Part shown: positions 33,401-46,413 of the stretch, in pieces | Layout: every line of letters begins with the position of its first letter | How positions within the stretch are numbered: the first letter of the stretch is position 1 | Source: Perca fluviatilis | Lineage: Eukaryota > Chordata > Actinopteri > Perciformes > Percidae | Assembly (NCBI RefSeq): GCF_010015445.1 | Contig: NC_053112.1 | Location: 34,458,998 to 34,522,997, forward strand | Direction of reading: 5' to 3' | DNA: 64,000 bases | Notes under the pieces: model-generated | Told to the model about the DNA's origin: nothing | Databases searched by the model: none | The model's input: only the letters and a program-made list of their open reading frames with translations | Position numbers and translations under genes: made by a program

Positions 33401-36400
33401 AAACAGGTGGTGGACACAGTAGAGGCAACACCTGCACAGTAAAATGAAATGTAATACATTAGCCTTGCAATAGCCTCGCTTTGCCAGACCTTCTTCCACA
33501 GCACTGCCGAGGAAGGTCTGGCTAGTCCACACAGCATTCTGGGATGGGAGAAAAACGTGCTCTGGTTTATTGCCATTTCTTCAAATCAATCACAATCGTC
33601 TTGGGGGGCGCTAAGCACCGGACGGAGCCACGGTGCCTCTGCAAAATAGCCTCGCGAAGGAACTTGTTTTGGTGGAACGTGTGTACGTTCAAAAGTTGTT
33701 TTAGTCGTGCAACAGAAAACTCAGATTGGACAGATAGTCTAGCTAGCTGTCTGGATTTACTCTGCAGAGATCTGAGGAGCAGTTAACCATAGTCCTCAGA
33801 AATCCACCGGAGTTTAGAATTACAACACAGAGAAAGAGGAAGGTGACGGACATCTGGCCGAAAAGAGTGAAACGGGAACGGAGCAATCCCGAAAGTGGAA
33901 CGTCATGGATAAAGACTAGCCTTGCAATAATGACCAATATTGTTCCATTTTTGTATCAGACAGCTGTTGATTCAATTCTATGACAGCATGAGTTGTATTG
34001 GATTAAATGTTGGAGGTGTAAAATGGTCCAGTAATTACATACTGTACTGCTGTACAGTATGAACAACATCCTAATCTTCATGTTACTATGGAAGCCTATA
34101 GGGGACTAAAATTATAATGTAAATGTGATAATGAAAATGTAATTCCACAATAGCATAATCATTTTCCACAAATGTAGCTTTACCTCCACCATCTATAATT
34201 TAGTTTAAAACCAGTTTTCAAAAGCGCATTCCATAAAATCAGGTGAATTTGGTTTGGCTTATGACTCTTTTTTTTCACTCTTTTTTTTTTTTTGACTTTT
34301 CAGTTTGGATACGATTCAAATCCCCTTCAAAAAGTAAAAAGAATAAATAGGAAATATGATAGTATTTATAGTAGTATGATAGGAAAAGGCCAACATGTGA
34401 GCAGAAGTTTTAAACCTTAGTTTTGATGTTTTATAGGTTGGGATTATACAACTCACACACACTCACAGACTCAAAAAAAAAAAGACTCCTTCAACAGTCA
34501 GTTCATCAGTCATGTTGTGGTGACCTTCTCACCAGGATCTGTTCTTAATTTCCAGGAATGGATCAAGACTGTGGTCCCCACGAGCTGTGGAGGAGGGTAA
34601 AGTTCACCCATATAAAATCAACCTGGAAGCAGAACATCAGGTTCGTAAGAGTGTTTGAGAAATGACTTCACGTTTTTGAAGGATTATGGTAGATATCTTT
34701 TTTCACGTCATTATCAAACGATTGTCTCAATAATGTCCTTGCTTCCTTTTGTCTCTCTACAGGAATATAAACCTATTGGCATCGCTCACAACCGGAAAGC
34801 TCAGCCGTTTGTTGCAGCAGCGAACATCGATGACACGCATCAGGTGGTCAGTTCAGCCTACAACACCCCCATAGGCCTCTACTCCTCAGGCAACATCCAG
34901 GACGCCATGGAGGGCCAGATCCGAGGCCTGGTTCTACCCAAGCCTGAGAGGTGACACTTCTCACTTTATCTACAGTTAAAACATGGCAGTCAGGTTCTTT
35001 TCAAAGCCCTGCACCATACAGCAACTAACAGCGTGTGAGTCGTTATACACTGATTATGCTAATAGTTAGCAATAGCAATATGGCTTGAGAGATGTTACTT
35101 ATCATTCAGCCTGTTCAATTGTCTGCGTGTTGGTCTCAGGTACAAGCAGGGGCGTAGCACAGAATTCTGGGCCCTGTAGAAAGGCATTTTCTATGGGCGC
35201 CTCCCCGCATCCACAGCTATTCATTCTAGCATCTTTTTGGAGGGCCCTGGGTACCCCTCTTTCTCCCCAGTCTGACGCCCCTGGGTACATGAAATGCCCT
35301 CAGGAACAGCGCTAGGCTTTGCATTCATTCTGCCGTAGTGGCCACAACTGGAAATGCAAGTCGTCTGACGCACTTAGCCCCAAAATGACATTTTGCCATA
35401 CACAATTATTACAAAAGAAATAGCTGATGGATATTGTTTGTCACAAAACCAGCCTGTTCTCATGAACCATTCGTTCAAAAAGCTACGAAAAGTTAAGCAC
35501 TGTAATTCGTAAGCATTCCACATTTTTATTTTTTATTTTCTTTTGCTGTATTCACTACATTGACGGCCGCTGTATAAGAACGCGGTTAACATACAGGATT
35601 TTCAAGCCAGAGTTCGCTTCCCGGGGAAAACTATAGCCTTTCACCCAGGAAATGTTTGTTCCCCAGGAGTGTTTTAATTCAAACCACAATCTTTTTCCTA
35701 ATGTTAACTGGTCATTTTGGTGCCTAATCTTAATTTTTGTCGCTGGAAAACGGTCATATTTTGTGGCATGGGTTATTTTAGACCCTTTTTAGGGGGACTC
35801 AAGCCCCCCTAAAATATTTTTTTTTTATAAATCAATTTTAGAGCTTAACTGAGAGTTTGTGAACTTGTCTGTTAGTGACAAAGGACAAACAATTACCATT
35901 AACAGAAACGTAGTTTTGGCCAATCGGAGGTGGTTGGGCCAGACTCCCGCCTTTGGCTGAGTCTCTATCTAATCCTTCAGAGGGAGAGCAGGAGTACGGT
36001 TGTGAAGTTTATCGTTGGTGGTCCCCAGAGAAGAAGTTGGTAATTCCATGGTGCAGATTAGAACCCAAATTGAAACGTAAGCAACAAAAATTGCTGAATG
36101 TTACAACATTGTGTCAAACTGGTCGTTATTACTGTGACTTATAAAGTGTCAGGTTTAGTTCCATCATAGTGGTTAGGGTTATCCGTGTCACATTCTCATT
36201 AGGTGCTGAGCCCACCTAAAGGTCTGATCCTAGAATTGCCCCTGTTTTGTGCACTAAATTTAACCGTAGTGTCCGCAGAAACGACCGGCAGCTCATGGTG
36301 CTATTTTAGGATAACTGAACCACCAACTACCGCTGATACAACGGAGGTCTGTAGCCAGCGTCACGAAGATCTGTAGCAGCAACTAGCTCGGCATCATGGA

Positions 36401-39400
36401 GCTCGTAGCATGCCTGCGTCGCGGACCAGCCAGCAGTCTCCTAATTTTGTAGGCTATCACACATTTTGGTGTGCATACATTTTTGTATGATATCAAATGG
36501 ACCCGTTGACGAGAATGCGTTGCACAAAACACTGCAAAACTACTCTTTGTATTATCAGTGTTTGAGCCAGTAGGTTAAAATAAAAATATCTCAAAGAGCC
36601 AAATGAGTCTATTTTTTGCCAGACGTGTGCAGGGAGTCAGCCGGCTCAAAGATCTGGGCCCAAATATGTGGAAGATTGAATATCTTTTTTTTGGTATATG
36701 TGCTCAGTGAGGAACTTTCATTGGAATGGCGTTTCCCCTGACATTTCATCTAACCGTGACCAATTTATACATTTAGACTTGTCCTTTACTTCTAAGAGTT
36801 ACTAGCAAGCATGCTAACATTTGTCATCATGCTAACGACTAAAATTGCTCACATGTTGAATATAATAAGCGTTTTAGCCTGTTACTACATTAGTTGGCCT
36901 TAGGCCTGAAGCACTTGTTTTTTTTTCTTCATTATTTTTTTTTCAAGTCAACGATTAGTTTTTTATAAAATTATAGAGAATAGTAGAATAAACTAATTTT
37001 GTTTGTTTTGTCTGACAAAATCTCTGAAAAAGAGCTGATCCAAGTTTAGAATATTCTATCATTAAACTACTCATTAATTGCCTAATTGTTTTAACAGAAA
37101 AAGCTTTTTAACCAGTGCCGCCCTTAGAATCAGAATCAGAAAAGCGTTTATTGCCACGGTAAGTTACACTCACGTGGAATTTGCCTTGGTATTTGGTGCA
37201 TACATAAACAAACATTAATAAGAATAAACAATAATACAGAAACTGAAACAAATATATACAAAATAGCTGAAAGCGGTGGCTGAATGTTTTCCCCCAATAA
37301 TGGTAAAGATCTTAGAATAGCAAAGTATCCAGCTGTGTTTTCTGGTGTATAACTAATGATCATTACAGCCTGAAAGGGCTAATAACACACATTCACTGAA
37401 GTCCACCTGTTCCTCCTGAGTCTCCCAGTCACTCAGTTTGTTGTTTGAATGTGTCAGCTGAGTAGCTTAACACAGCCACAGATGCACTACAGTATGTTAG
37501 CTTTCGGCCGTCCCCTCATGTGGATTTTATTAGGGTACCTGATATATGGTGTGTCGCACTGAGGATATATTAACACAGCCCACAGGAATGAATCTGTCCA
37601 TGGCATAACCACACATTCTGAATAAGCCATATATCTCACCTATAAGTCATGTCGGCCGATAAAAAATAGACTCGCTCTGCATCACTTCTAGGCTGCTTTA
37701 CATGGAAAAGTAAAGATGTATTTCATTGTAATGTATTCACAACCACTGGCAGAACATGATTATGAACAACTATGTTACAATTTGCATAAAAAGGGCATGT
37801 TGTAGAATCAGCATGCTGTAAAACTCAGCCAAAACCGTCCTCTTTCCTTACTCATTGTCCTCCTTGTGGTTCAGCCCATGAACCTTCTTCCTCATCCCAC
37901 ATTTAGCATCTAAGCATTTTTCTCCTTTTAAGGTTGACGCGCTATTTTGTAGCTCTGTAATCTCCAGCTGGTTGTTCTCACCTGCTCTCCTTCACCACAA
38001 GTTTAAAAAAAAACAAAACTCAGGGTAATGCAGTTAAGATTGCAATACATCATTTCTGCCACTAGCATGAATGAATGAAATTGACTTAGGGAGGTCTGGG
38101 AAAAATAAGTCATATAGTATGGCAACAGATAGACCAAAGCAGTGCTGTGTCATAGTTAGTGGCAGTGGTGGAATGGAACTAAGTACATTTACTATTTAAG
38201 TACTTGAGTATTTCCATTTGATGCAACTTTATACTTCTACTCTTGTCTGACTGCTTTAGTTACTAAATATTTTTCAGATTACAGTTTTTCATACCCTTCC
38301 TGTCCGATGGAAACCACATATCTTTGGTGATTATAAAATGTGGTGTATATTCTCCTACTTCATAAAAAAATGAAATAGTAATGATATAATAAATTATAAT
38401 TTATAAACTATAAATGCTGTTTTTCTGAGCTCATGAAAAGGTAACTTTTTAAAGAGATGCAGTTCTCACAGGACAGCAACACTACAAACATATGGTGATC
38501 TTATAGAATATGATGCATTAGATTAAATAACCCAACGAATATAACGGAGTTAAAATTAGCACAACCTTAAACATCTACAGAAGTAAAATGCAACACACAC
38601 ATTAATGCAGCAGTAATATTAAAGGTGCTCTAAACGATGTGACGCATTTTTTAGTCACATACAGCAAACATCTCCTCACTATCCGCGAGCTGCCTGTCCC
38701 CTGAACACACACACAAAAAATGTGGTTTCTCTAGACAGCCCAACAAAAACAAATTGTGCCAACCTGCACCACGAAACATAACCACAGCCAATAACAGCCA
38801 ATAACCGACAAGAAGGATTTGGGGGTGGGGGTTGGGGGGATTGATGCGTGGAAGGGAGGTAGAGGGGACGGGATGAGGAAGAGGGAGGTGCGAGCTAGTC
38901 TTGCTTCGTTTGAAAATACTTCAAACGTCAACAAGAAGTGACATCACCCTACATCGCTGAAAGCACCTTTAATCCAAAAACATCATTTGAGCACCATTGT
39001 TCTGCAGAGTACTTTGACTTTTAAGACTTTAAAGGTCCCATGACATGCTGCTTTTTGGATGCTTTTATATAGACCTTAGTGGTCCCCTAATACTGTATCT
39101 GAAGTCTATTTCCCGAAATTCAGCCTTGGTGCAGAATTACTAGAGCCAGTCCCACAATGAGCTTTCCTTAGGATGTGCCATTTCTGTGTCTGTAGCTTTA
39201 AAATGCTATTGAGGAGGAGATGGGGGGGGCAAGGTGGAGGGTGGGGGTGTGGCCACTTTGCTCGTTTGAAAGCCATGATGTCTCTCTCTCATGGGTGGGC
39301 CAAATTCTCTGGGCGGGCAAAGCAGAGAAAGGGGAGGTAACCTTGCTCCTTATGACCTTTCATTTTCTCAAAGGCAGAGCAGGATACCCAGGGCTCGGTT

Positions 39401-42400
39401 TACACCTATCACCATTTCTAGCCACTGGGGGACCATAGGCAGGCTTGGGGAATGCATATTAATGTTAAAAAAATCTCATAAAGTGAAATGTTCATCCCAT
39501 GGGACATTTTAAGTAAATTTGGCTGATAATACTCACATACCTTGACATAAATAAGGTTTGAATGCAGGGCTTTAACTTGTAGTGGAGTATCTTTCACAGT
39601 GTGCTAGTAGTACTTTTACTTAATAAGTGAAGGATGTGTATTTGTGTTTGTATCCAGACTAAGTATTGTACTGTGTGTGTTGTGTGTGTTGTGTGTGTCT
39701 GATTGTGCTGCTCAGCCACAGGACTTTGACCAGCATCGAGGATTCTGACGTGTACCAGATGTTACAGAATGACCAGGCGGAGCCCCAGGAGCCTCGGCAG
39801 TCTGGCTCCTTCAAAGCCCTGCAGGAATTTATTGACAGTGATGGTGAGCTCTTCATCTTTCCCAGACGATTATCTCCACTACACAAAAAACATCTTAGGG
39901 GTTGAAATGATTACCGGTGCAGAGAAACATTTGTAATTTTATTGTCAGCCAAAAAAGACGCCTCATCATGGAAACACACAGATGTTTTAAAGGCCTTGAG
40001 AACTCACTTTCTAAATCAGCTTTTTACTAGGAGTTATGGGTTCTGCATTAAAACATCCTCATACCTAAATGACTTTATAGGTTGATTCAAAGACTCCCAA
40101 AGCAACACAATATGACATTTGATTTACTGCTGCATGGTGGCAGTTTAATCATGGGACTGTAATCATATGACCATTCTATTTAACATGACGGGCGCAGTTT
40201 TAAACACGTAGTAAACGTGAAACAAAACTAACTAGATTAGTAAAACATCAGGGATTGGCTTAAATTAGTCACGTAAAACTGCTAAAATAAGTAAGGAATG
40301 CGGGGCGGCCTGTAACTCACCCCAAAAAAAAAGGTTATTAGGGCTGGAGTAGATGGTTGTATTTTGCGCAGTTTAATAAGGTGCAGCAGCAAATGTTTTT
40401 AAATTCTTCATCACTTTTCTTCAAAGAGACTTCCATTTTTACCCCCCATACAAACATCAGGAACAATTTAGTGGCTTCAGTGTGTTTCCCAAAGAAACTT
40501 TGACATGTGGACAAGAGCAACCCTAGCCTGGGAAAACCCTGACTAACTTCCAGCAAATTTGAGATTTGCTCTGCAAGTCCATCAAGCCCATTTCCAATTT
40601 TTCCAAATCGAGGTGCCAATAATAACTGTTGAGGCTGGCTTTACACGATGACGATAGCGGAGCGACAGCAAGCAGCTTTTTGTTTACATTCATGACGGCC
40701 ACCGAAGCGCATCAACCCGTTGATGCCACTGTCGCTTCTACGTCACCCGGATCGTTACGTCTGATTGGTTGAAGGGCTATCCAATTGCGCCCAGAGGCAT
40801 TTGAGCGCCGTCCGTTGGTGACGCCCCTTTGGAAATGAGCTGTGAATTAACCTTTTACAACTGAGAAGGGTCTGGCGTCAACCAGGCTAGAGGAACCCTA
40901 TGACCAACCTGAACGATATTTGTTGACCTACTAACTGTGGCATAAACAATTATTCCAGTAAATTCCATTCATAAGCTTAAAGGGAACAAAGATGAAAATA
41001 ACATTGTTGAAATCATTTATGCAATTCCTTTGACCCTGTATGACTAACCGGTCTTATACCTTACACAATATGTAATTAAGCCACACCACCTTTTCCCTTA
41101 TTCAACCTGTGTTAACACAATACATTATTACAAAATCAGTTCTCCGTGTGTTTTCTTTATTACTTGTGTTAAAAAAATGAGTCTTGATAGAGTTGAAGTT
41201 ATGAAATATGCTTATACCCCTATAAGGAAGCATTCATTTAGTATTAAAGAGGCTACAAGTGTCCCTGCCTCATTTATCTTGAGTGTTTTGTTTTTATTTA
41301 TGTGCTCCTGTATATCTACAGCATTGTTTTGTTGAGTGGCTCTCTCCCATGTGGGCAGGCACTCGTCCCATTGTGACCAGGACAGTAAAAGCTCCCACAA
41401 CCAGGCCAACTCCACCCACAGGAAACCTGCAGAAACTGCCCGTGTGCGACAAGTGTGGGAATGGGATTGTGTGAGTAAAAATAGCAAGAAATCATCTGTG
41501 ATTCACATTTAGAGCATCCATGAGTCAATACAAACAAAGGGTGGAGAACAGTATAGGAACAATACAGTCCACAACAACACAAACTATAGCTTGTATAAAA
41601 TGAATTAACACCCCTTTTTTCTGAACATAAATAAGCAATAAGCTTCATGAAGTACTGCTTATTGCAGGGCCGATATAACACACCCATAACATAAATCAGA
41701 ACATGTTATGCCTTTTATGCAAATACATTGTTTCACAAATATAGGAATCATTTTGTTCATTGACCACATAAACCTAAATCAAATCCTGATATCATATAAA
41801 TACATCCTGATAAAGAGCTTTGTAGTTAATCTCCCAGGCATTTTCCAAGTCCTAACTAATGTAAATTTTAAAAAGTATTGCCACATAACAAATCATATGC
41901 ATTCACAATCATCTGTAATCAGCCTGTGAATTACTGTACATGGGTATTGATAGTTAAGACATGCTTAAAAACACATTGCAAACACTTGCTCAACTGTTTA
42001 TTAATGTAATCATACATAATGTAATTAAATATGATAGCCTATATTTATGAGTTATTGTGTTATCAAGTATTCATTAAAGTAACTGTTTATACACCAGTTC
42101 TAGTCATAGGCGTTATCATGATTGACTAATACATTAATAAACACTTCAAAAGTGTCATTATGGCCGCCCGGATGGCTCAGTTGGTAGAGCGGGCACCCAT
42201 ATAAAGAGGTTTACTCCTTGACGCAGCGGGCCAGAGTTTGACTCCGACCTGTGGCCCTTTGCTGCATGTCATTCCCCCTCTCTCTCCCCTTTCAGTTCTT
42301 TAGCTGTCCTGTCAATAAAGGCCTAAAAATGCCCTAAAAATAATCTAAAAAAAAAAAAAGTGTCATCATAGTGTGTCTAAATGCAATATAATAGGGTAAT

Positions 42401-45400
42401 AAAGAGTTACTGTAACAGTTGTGTATGTAAATAGACAGTTCAGTCTCTGTGCATCGTTGTGTTTAACAAATCTGATTCGTCTTTATCTTCCTTAACGCCA
42501 CTATGTGTTGAATTTGTATTGTTATTTACTATGGTGTCATTCAAATTATTGTGATAGCACAGGTTTTTGTCTGTTGAAAAATGAGACAATCCCATTGAAA
42601 ATCGGTGCAGTCTATGTGCTGCTTTCAGGTCACTTATGGAGTGAGGAGTGGGTACTATTATCAGGGCTTTAAATTGACACCTGCCAACCCACCGAATGCG
42701 GGTAAAAATTAACTTTGGTGGGTAACATTGTAAAGTTACTAGCCCATTTGGCTGTTTGAATCGGCAGGCTGCGAAACCATGCGACAAGTCAGTGTTTCCA
42801 GATTGGTTTCTTTTCCCGACAAGAAATTGTGGCGGTTTTGTGTTAGGAAACACAATGTGTATCTGGCAATACTGCTTGTAGTACTAATCCTACATTTCCC
42901 ATGAACACACATGAACACAGCCCATGGGCCCACCACCTGTGGGAGGAACCGCTGGGGTCGGGTGCGCTGCCACATGGGTGGCAGTGAAGGTCAGGGGCCT
43001 CGACGGACCAGACCGGGCGGCAGACGCTGGCTCTGGGGACGTGGAACGTCACCTCTCTGTGGGGGAAGGAGCCGGAATTGGTGCGGGAGGTGGAGCGCTA
43101 CCGGTTAGATCTGGTGGGGCTTACCTCTACGCACAGTCTCGGTTCTGGAACCGTACTCCTGGATAGGGGTTGGACTCTTTTCTTCTCCGGAGTTGCCCAG
43201 GGTGTGAGGCGCCGAGCGGGTGTGGGGATACTCACAAGCCCCCGGCTGAGCGCCGCTATGTTGGAGTTTACCCCGGTGGACGAGAGGGTCGCCTCCCTAC
43301 GCCTGCGGGTTGTGGGGGGGAAAACTCTGACTATTGTTTGTGCATATGCACCAAACAGGAGTTCGGAGTATTCGGCCTTCTTGGAGACCTTGAGTGGACT
43401 CCATTGTTCTGCTGGGGGACTTCAATGCACACGTGGGCAATGATGGAGACACCTGGAGAGGCGTGATTGGGAGGAACGGCCTCCCTGATCTAAACCAGAG
43501 TGGTTGTTTGTTGTTGGACTTCTGTGCTAGTCATGGATTGTCTATAACGAACACCATGTTCGAACATAGGGATGCTCATAAGTGTACCTGGTACCAGAGC
43601 ACCCTAGGCCGAAGGTCAATGATCGATTTTATAATCGTTTCATCTGATCTGAGGCCGTATTTGTACACTTTCCGGGTGAAGAGAGGGGGCAGAGCTGTCA
43701 ACCGATCACCATCTGGTGGTGAGTTGGGTCCGGGGTGGGGAAGACTCTGGACAGACCTCGGTAAGCCCAAACGTGTAGTGCGGGTAAATTGGGAACGTCT
43801 GGAGGAGGCCCCTGTCCAACAGACTTTCAACTTCGCACCTCGGTGGCTTTTCGTGCATCCCTGTGGAGGCTGGGGGCATTGAACCCGAGTGGACAATGTT
43901 CAAAGTTTCCATTGCTGAAGCTGCGCGGGAGCTGTGGTCTTAGGGTCTTAGGTGCCTCAAGGGCGGTAACCCACGAACACCGTGGTGGACACCGTGGTCA
44001 GGGAAGCCGTCCGACTGAAGAAGGAGTCTTTCCGGGATATGTTATCCCAGAGGACTCGAGGCAGTTGCAGGGTACCGAAGGGCCCGAAGGGCTGCAGCCT
44101 CTGCCGTGAAAGAGGCAAAGCAGCGGGTGTGGGAGAAGTTTGGAGAAGACATGGAGAAGGACTTTCGATCGGCACCAAAGTGCTTCTGGAAAACTGTTCG
44201 CCACCTCAGGAGGGGGCGAGGGGAACCATCCAAGCTGTGTACAGTAAGGATGGGACACTGTTGACCTCAACTGAGGAGGTAATAGGGCGGTGGAAGGAGC
44301 ACTTTGAGGAACTCCTGAATCCGAAATAGGCCTGCTTATGTTAGAGGCAGAGCTGGAGGATGACGGGGATTGTCGTCGATTTCCCAGGCGGAAGTCACTG
44401 ATGTAGTCAAACAACTCCACAGTGGCAAAGCCCCGGGAGGTTGATGAGATCCGTCCAGAAATGCTCAAGGCTCTGGGTGTGGAGGGGCTGTCCTGGTGAC
44501 CACGTCTCTGCAACATTGCGTGAGGTCTGGAAAAGTGCCAAAGGAGTGGCAGACTGGGGTGGTGGTTCCCCTTTTTAAAAGGGGGACCAGAGGGTGTGTG
44601 CCAATTACAAGGGGTATCACACTTCTCAGCCTCCCTGGTAAAGTCTACTCCAAGGTGTTGGAAAAGGAGGGTTCGGCCGATAGTCGAACCTCGGGTTGAG
44701 GAGGAACAATGCGCAGTTCCGTCCGTCCTGTCGTGGGAACAATGGACCAGATCTTCACTCGCAAGGATCCTGGAGGGAGCCTGGGAGTATGGCTTAACCC
44801 GGTCTCGTGTGCTTTGTGGATTTGGAGAAGGCGTATGACCCGGGTCCCCCGGGAGATACTGTGGGAGGTGCTGCGGGAGTATGGGGTGAGGGGTCTCTAC
44901 TCAGGGCCATCCAATCTCTGTACGACCAAAGTGAGAGCTGTGTCCGGGTTCTCGGCAGTAAGTCGCACTCGTTTCAGGTGAGGGTTGGCCTCCGCCAGGG
45001 CTGCGCTTTGTCACCAATCCTGTTTGTAATATTTATGGACAGGATATCGAGGCGTAGTCGGGGTGGGGAGGGGTTGCAGTTCGGTGGGCTGGGGATCTCA
45101 TCGCTGCTCTTTGCAGATGATGTGGTCCTGATGGCATCATCGGCCTGTGACCTTCAGCACTCACTGGATCGGTTCGCAGCCGAGTGTGAAGCGGTTGGGA
45201 TGAGGATCAGCACCTCTAAATCGGAGGCCATGGTTCTCAGCAGGAAACCGATGGAATGCCTTCTCCAGGTAGGGAATGAGTCCTTACCCCAAGTGAAGGA
45301 GTTCAAGTACCTCGGGGTTTTGTTCGCGAGTGAGGGGACAATGGAGCGGGAGATTGGTCGGAGAATCGGCGCAGCGGGTGCGGTATTACATTCCATCTAT

Positions 45401-46325
45401 CGCACCGTTGTGACGAAAAGAGAGCTGAGCCAGAAGGCAAAGCTCTCGATCTACCGGTCAGTTTTCGTTCCTACCCTCACCTATGGTCATGAAGGCTGGG
45501 TCATGACCGAAAGAACGAGATCCAGGGTACAAGCGGCCGAAATGGGTTTCCTCAGGAGGGTGGCTGGCGTCTCCCTTAGAGATAGGGTGAGAAGCTCAGT
45601 CATCCGTGAGGAGCTTGGAGTAGAGCCGCTGCTCCTTTGCGTTGAAAGGAGCCAGTTGAGGTGGTTCGGGCATCTGGTAAGGATGCCCCCTGGGTGCCTC
45701 CCTAGGGAGGTGTTACAGGCACGTCCACCTGGGAGGAGGCCTCGGGGAAGACCCAGGACTAGGTGGAGGGATTATATCTCCAACCTGGCCTGGGAACGCC
45801 TCGGGATCCCCCAGTCGGAGCTGGTTAATGTTGCTCGGGAAAGGGAAGTTTGGGGTCCCCTGCTGGAGCTGCTCCCCCCGCGACCCGACACCGGATAAGC
45901 GGACGAAGATGGATGGATGGATGGACTATGTTGTGACATGTCATACAATCATCCATTGGCTACGTGCCTAGAGTGTGTGGTATCAATTGCTAGCTACGCT
46001 GAAACGAAGACGACAAACGCAACGGTGAATTAATATTAAGTAGTAATGTAATTTTAAATTTGTTAAAATTAGTAGAAATTTGACTAGTGAAAAAATCTGA
46101 CTGGCTGGTAACTTTAAAAATCTACTAGCCATTTTGGCTGGTGATCAAAAAAGTTAATTTAAAGCCCTGATTGATGATTATAGTATACTATATACATATA
46201 CAATATACATATACTATATATATATATATACTGTATATATGTGTGTGTATGTATATATATATATATATATATATATACTGTATGTGTATATATATATATA
46301 CTGTATGTGTATATATATATATATA

Positions 46326-46365
<40 letters not shown>

Positions 46366-46377
46366 TGTATGTATATA

Positions 46378-46413
<36 letters not shown>

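Larger units (their letters stand above)
38163..39650. mobile_element. hAT-like element (CAGTGGTGGAATG type) split by two nested insertions
   Basis: The left end CAGTGGTGGAATGGAACTAA is followed by GTACATTTACTATTTAAGTA and the body. The right part (TGAATGCAGGGCTTTAACTT, TAGTAGTACTTTTACTT) is at 39555-39620; the far right terminus is eroded. The body is interrupted at 38623-38968 and 39033-39508. Removing both inserts with one TTAA each restores continuous family sequence as I remember it. Confidence 0.7.
34951..39715. other. pdlim3 intron 4, 4.8 kb, mostly mobile elements
   Basis: It contains a hAT-type MITE (35147-35283), degenerate repeat-like segments (35450-36245), a repeat (37124-37310), and a hAT-like element starting at 38163 with two nested insertions. 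I looked for the alternative long-isoform exons of mammalian PDLIM3 (KPFVIPGRSSG-type) and did not find them here. Confidence 0.65.
42935..45925 (+). mobile_element. RTE-clade LINE, Rex3-like, with broken reading frames
   Basis: A non-LTR retrotransposon in the same orientation as pdlim3. An apurinic endonuclease region is read in two overlapping frames (43078-43443 and 43394-43882: [45 protein letters not shown]). Reverse transcriptase follows, with its best frame at 44807-45898. The middle (about 43880-44800) is broken by frameshifts. The 3' end is a short UTR and GGATGGATGGATGG repeats; tandem GATG tails are described for fish Rex3. It is inactive as read. Confidence 0.85.
42662..46169. 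mobile_element. CAGGGC-ended DNA element disrupted by a LINE
   Basis: Left end CAGGGCTTTAAATTGAC, right end GTTAATTTAAAGCCCTG (reverse complement with one difference). A subrepeat (TACTAGCC(C/A)(A/T)TTTGGCTG) occurs in both arms. CAGGGC ends suggest hAT, but I do not see a matching 8-bp duplication. The centre is occupied by the LINE at about 42935-45925. Confidence 0.7.

Noticed and set aside
33373..33442. PDZ protein ending [13 protein letters not shown]... as a short pdlim3 form
   Set aside because: The frame past 33372 is intron. Exon 3 at 34556 restores the conserved LWSP...KINLE segment in correct phase.
42173..42245. A functional tRNA gene
   Set aside because: The A box is good, but the B box is decayed and the sequence continues into a SINE body and A tail with target duplications, so it is a retroposed SINE.
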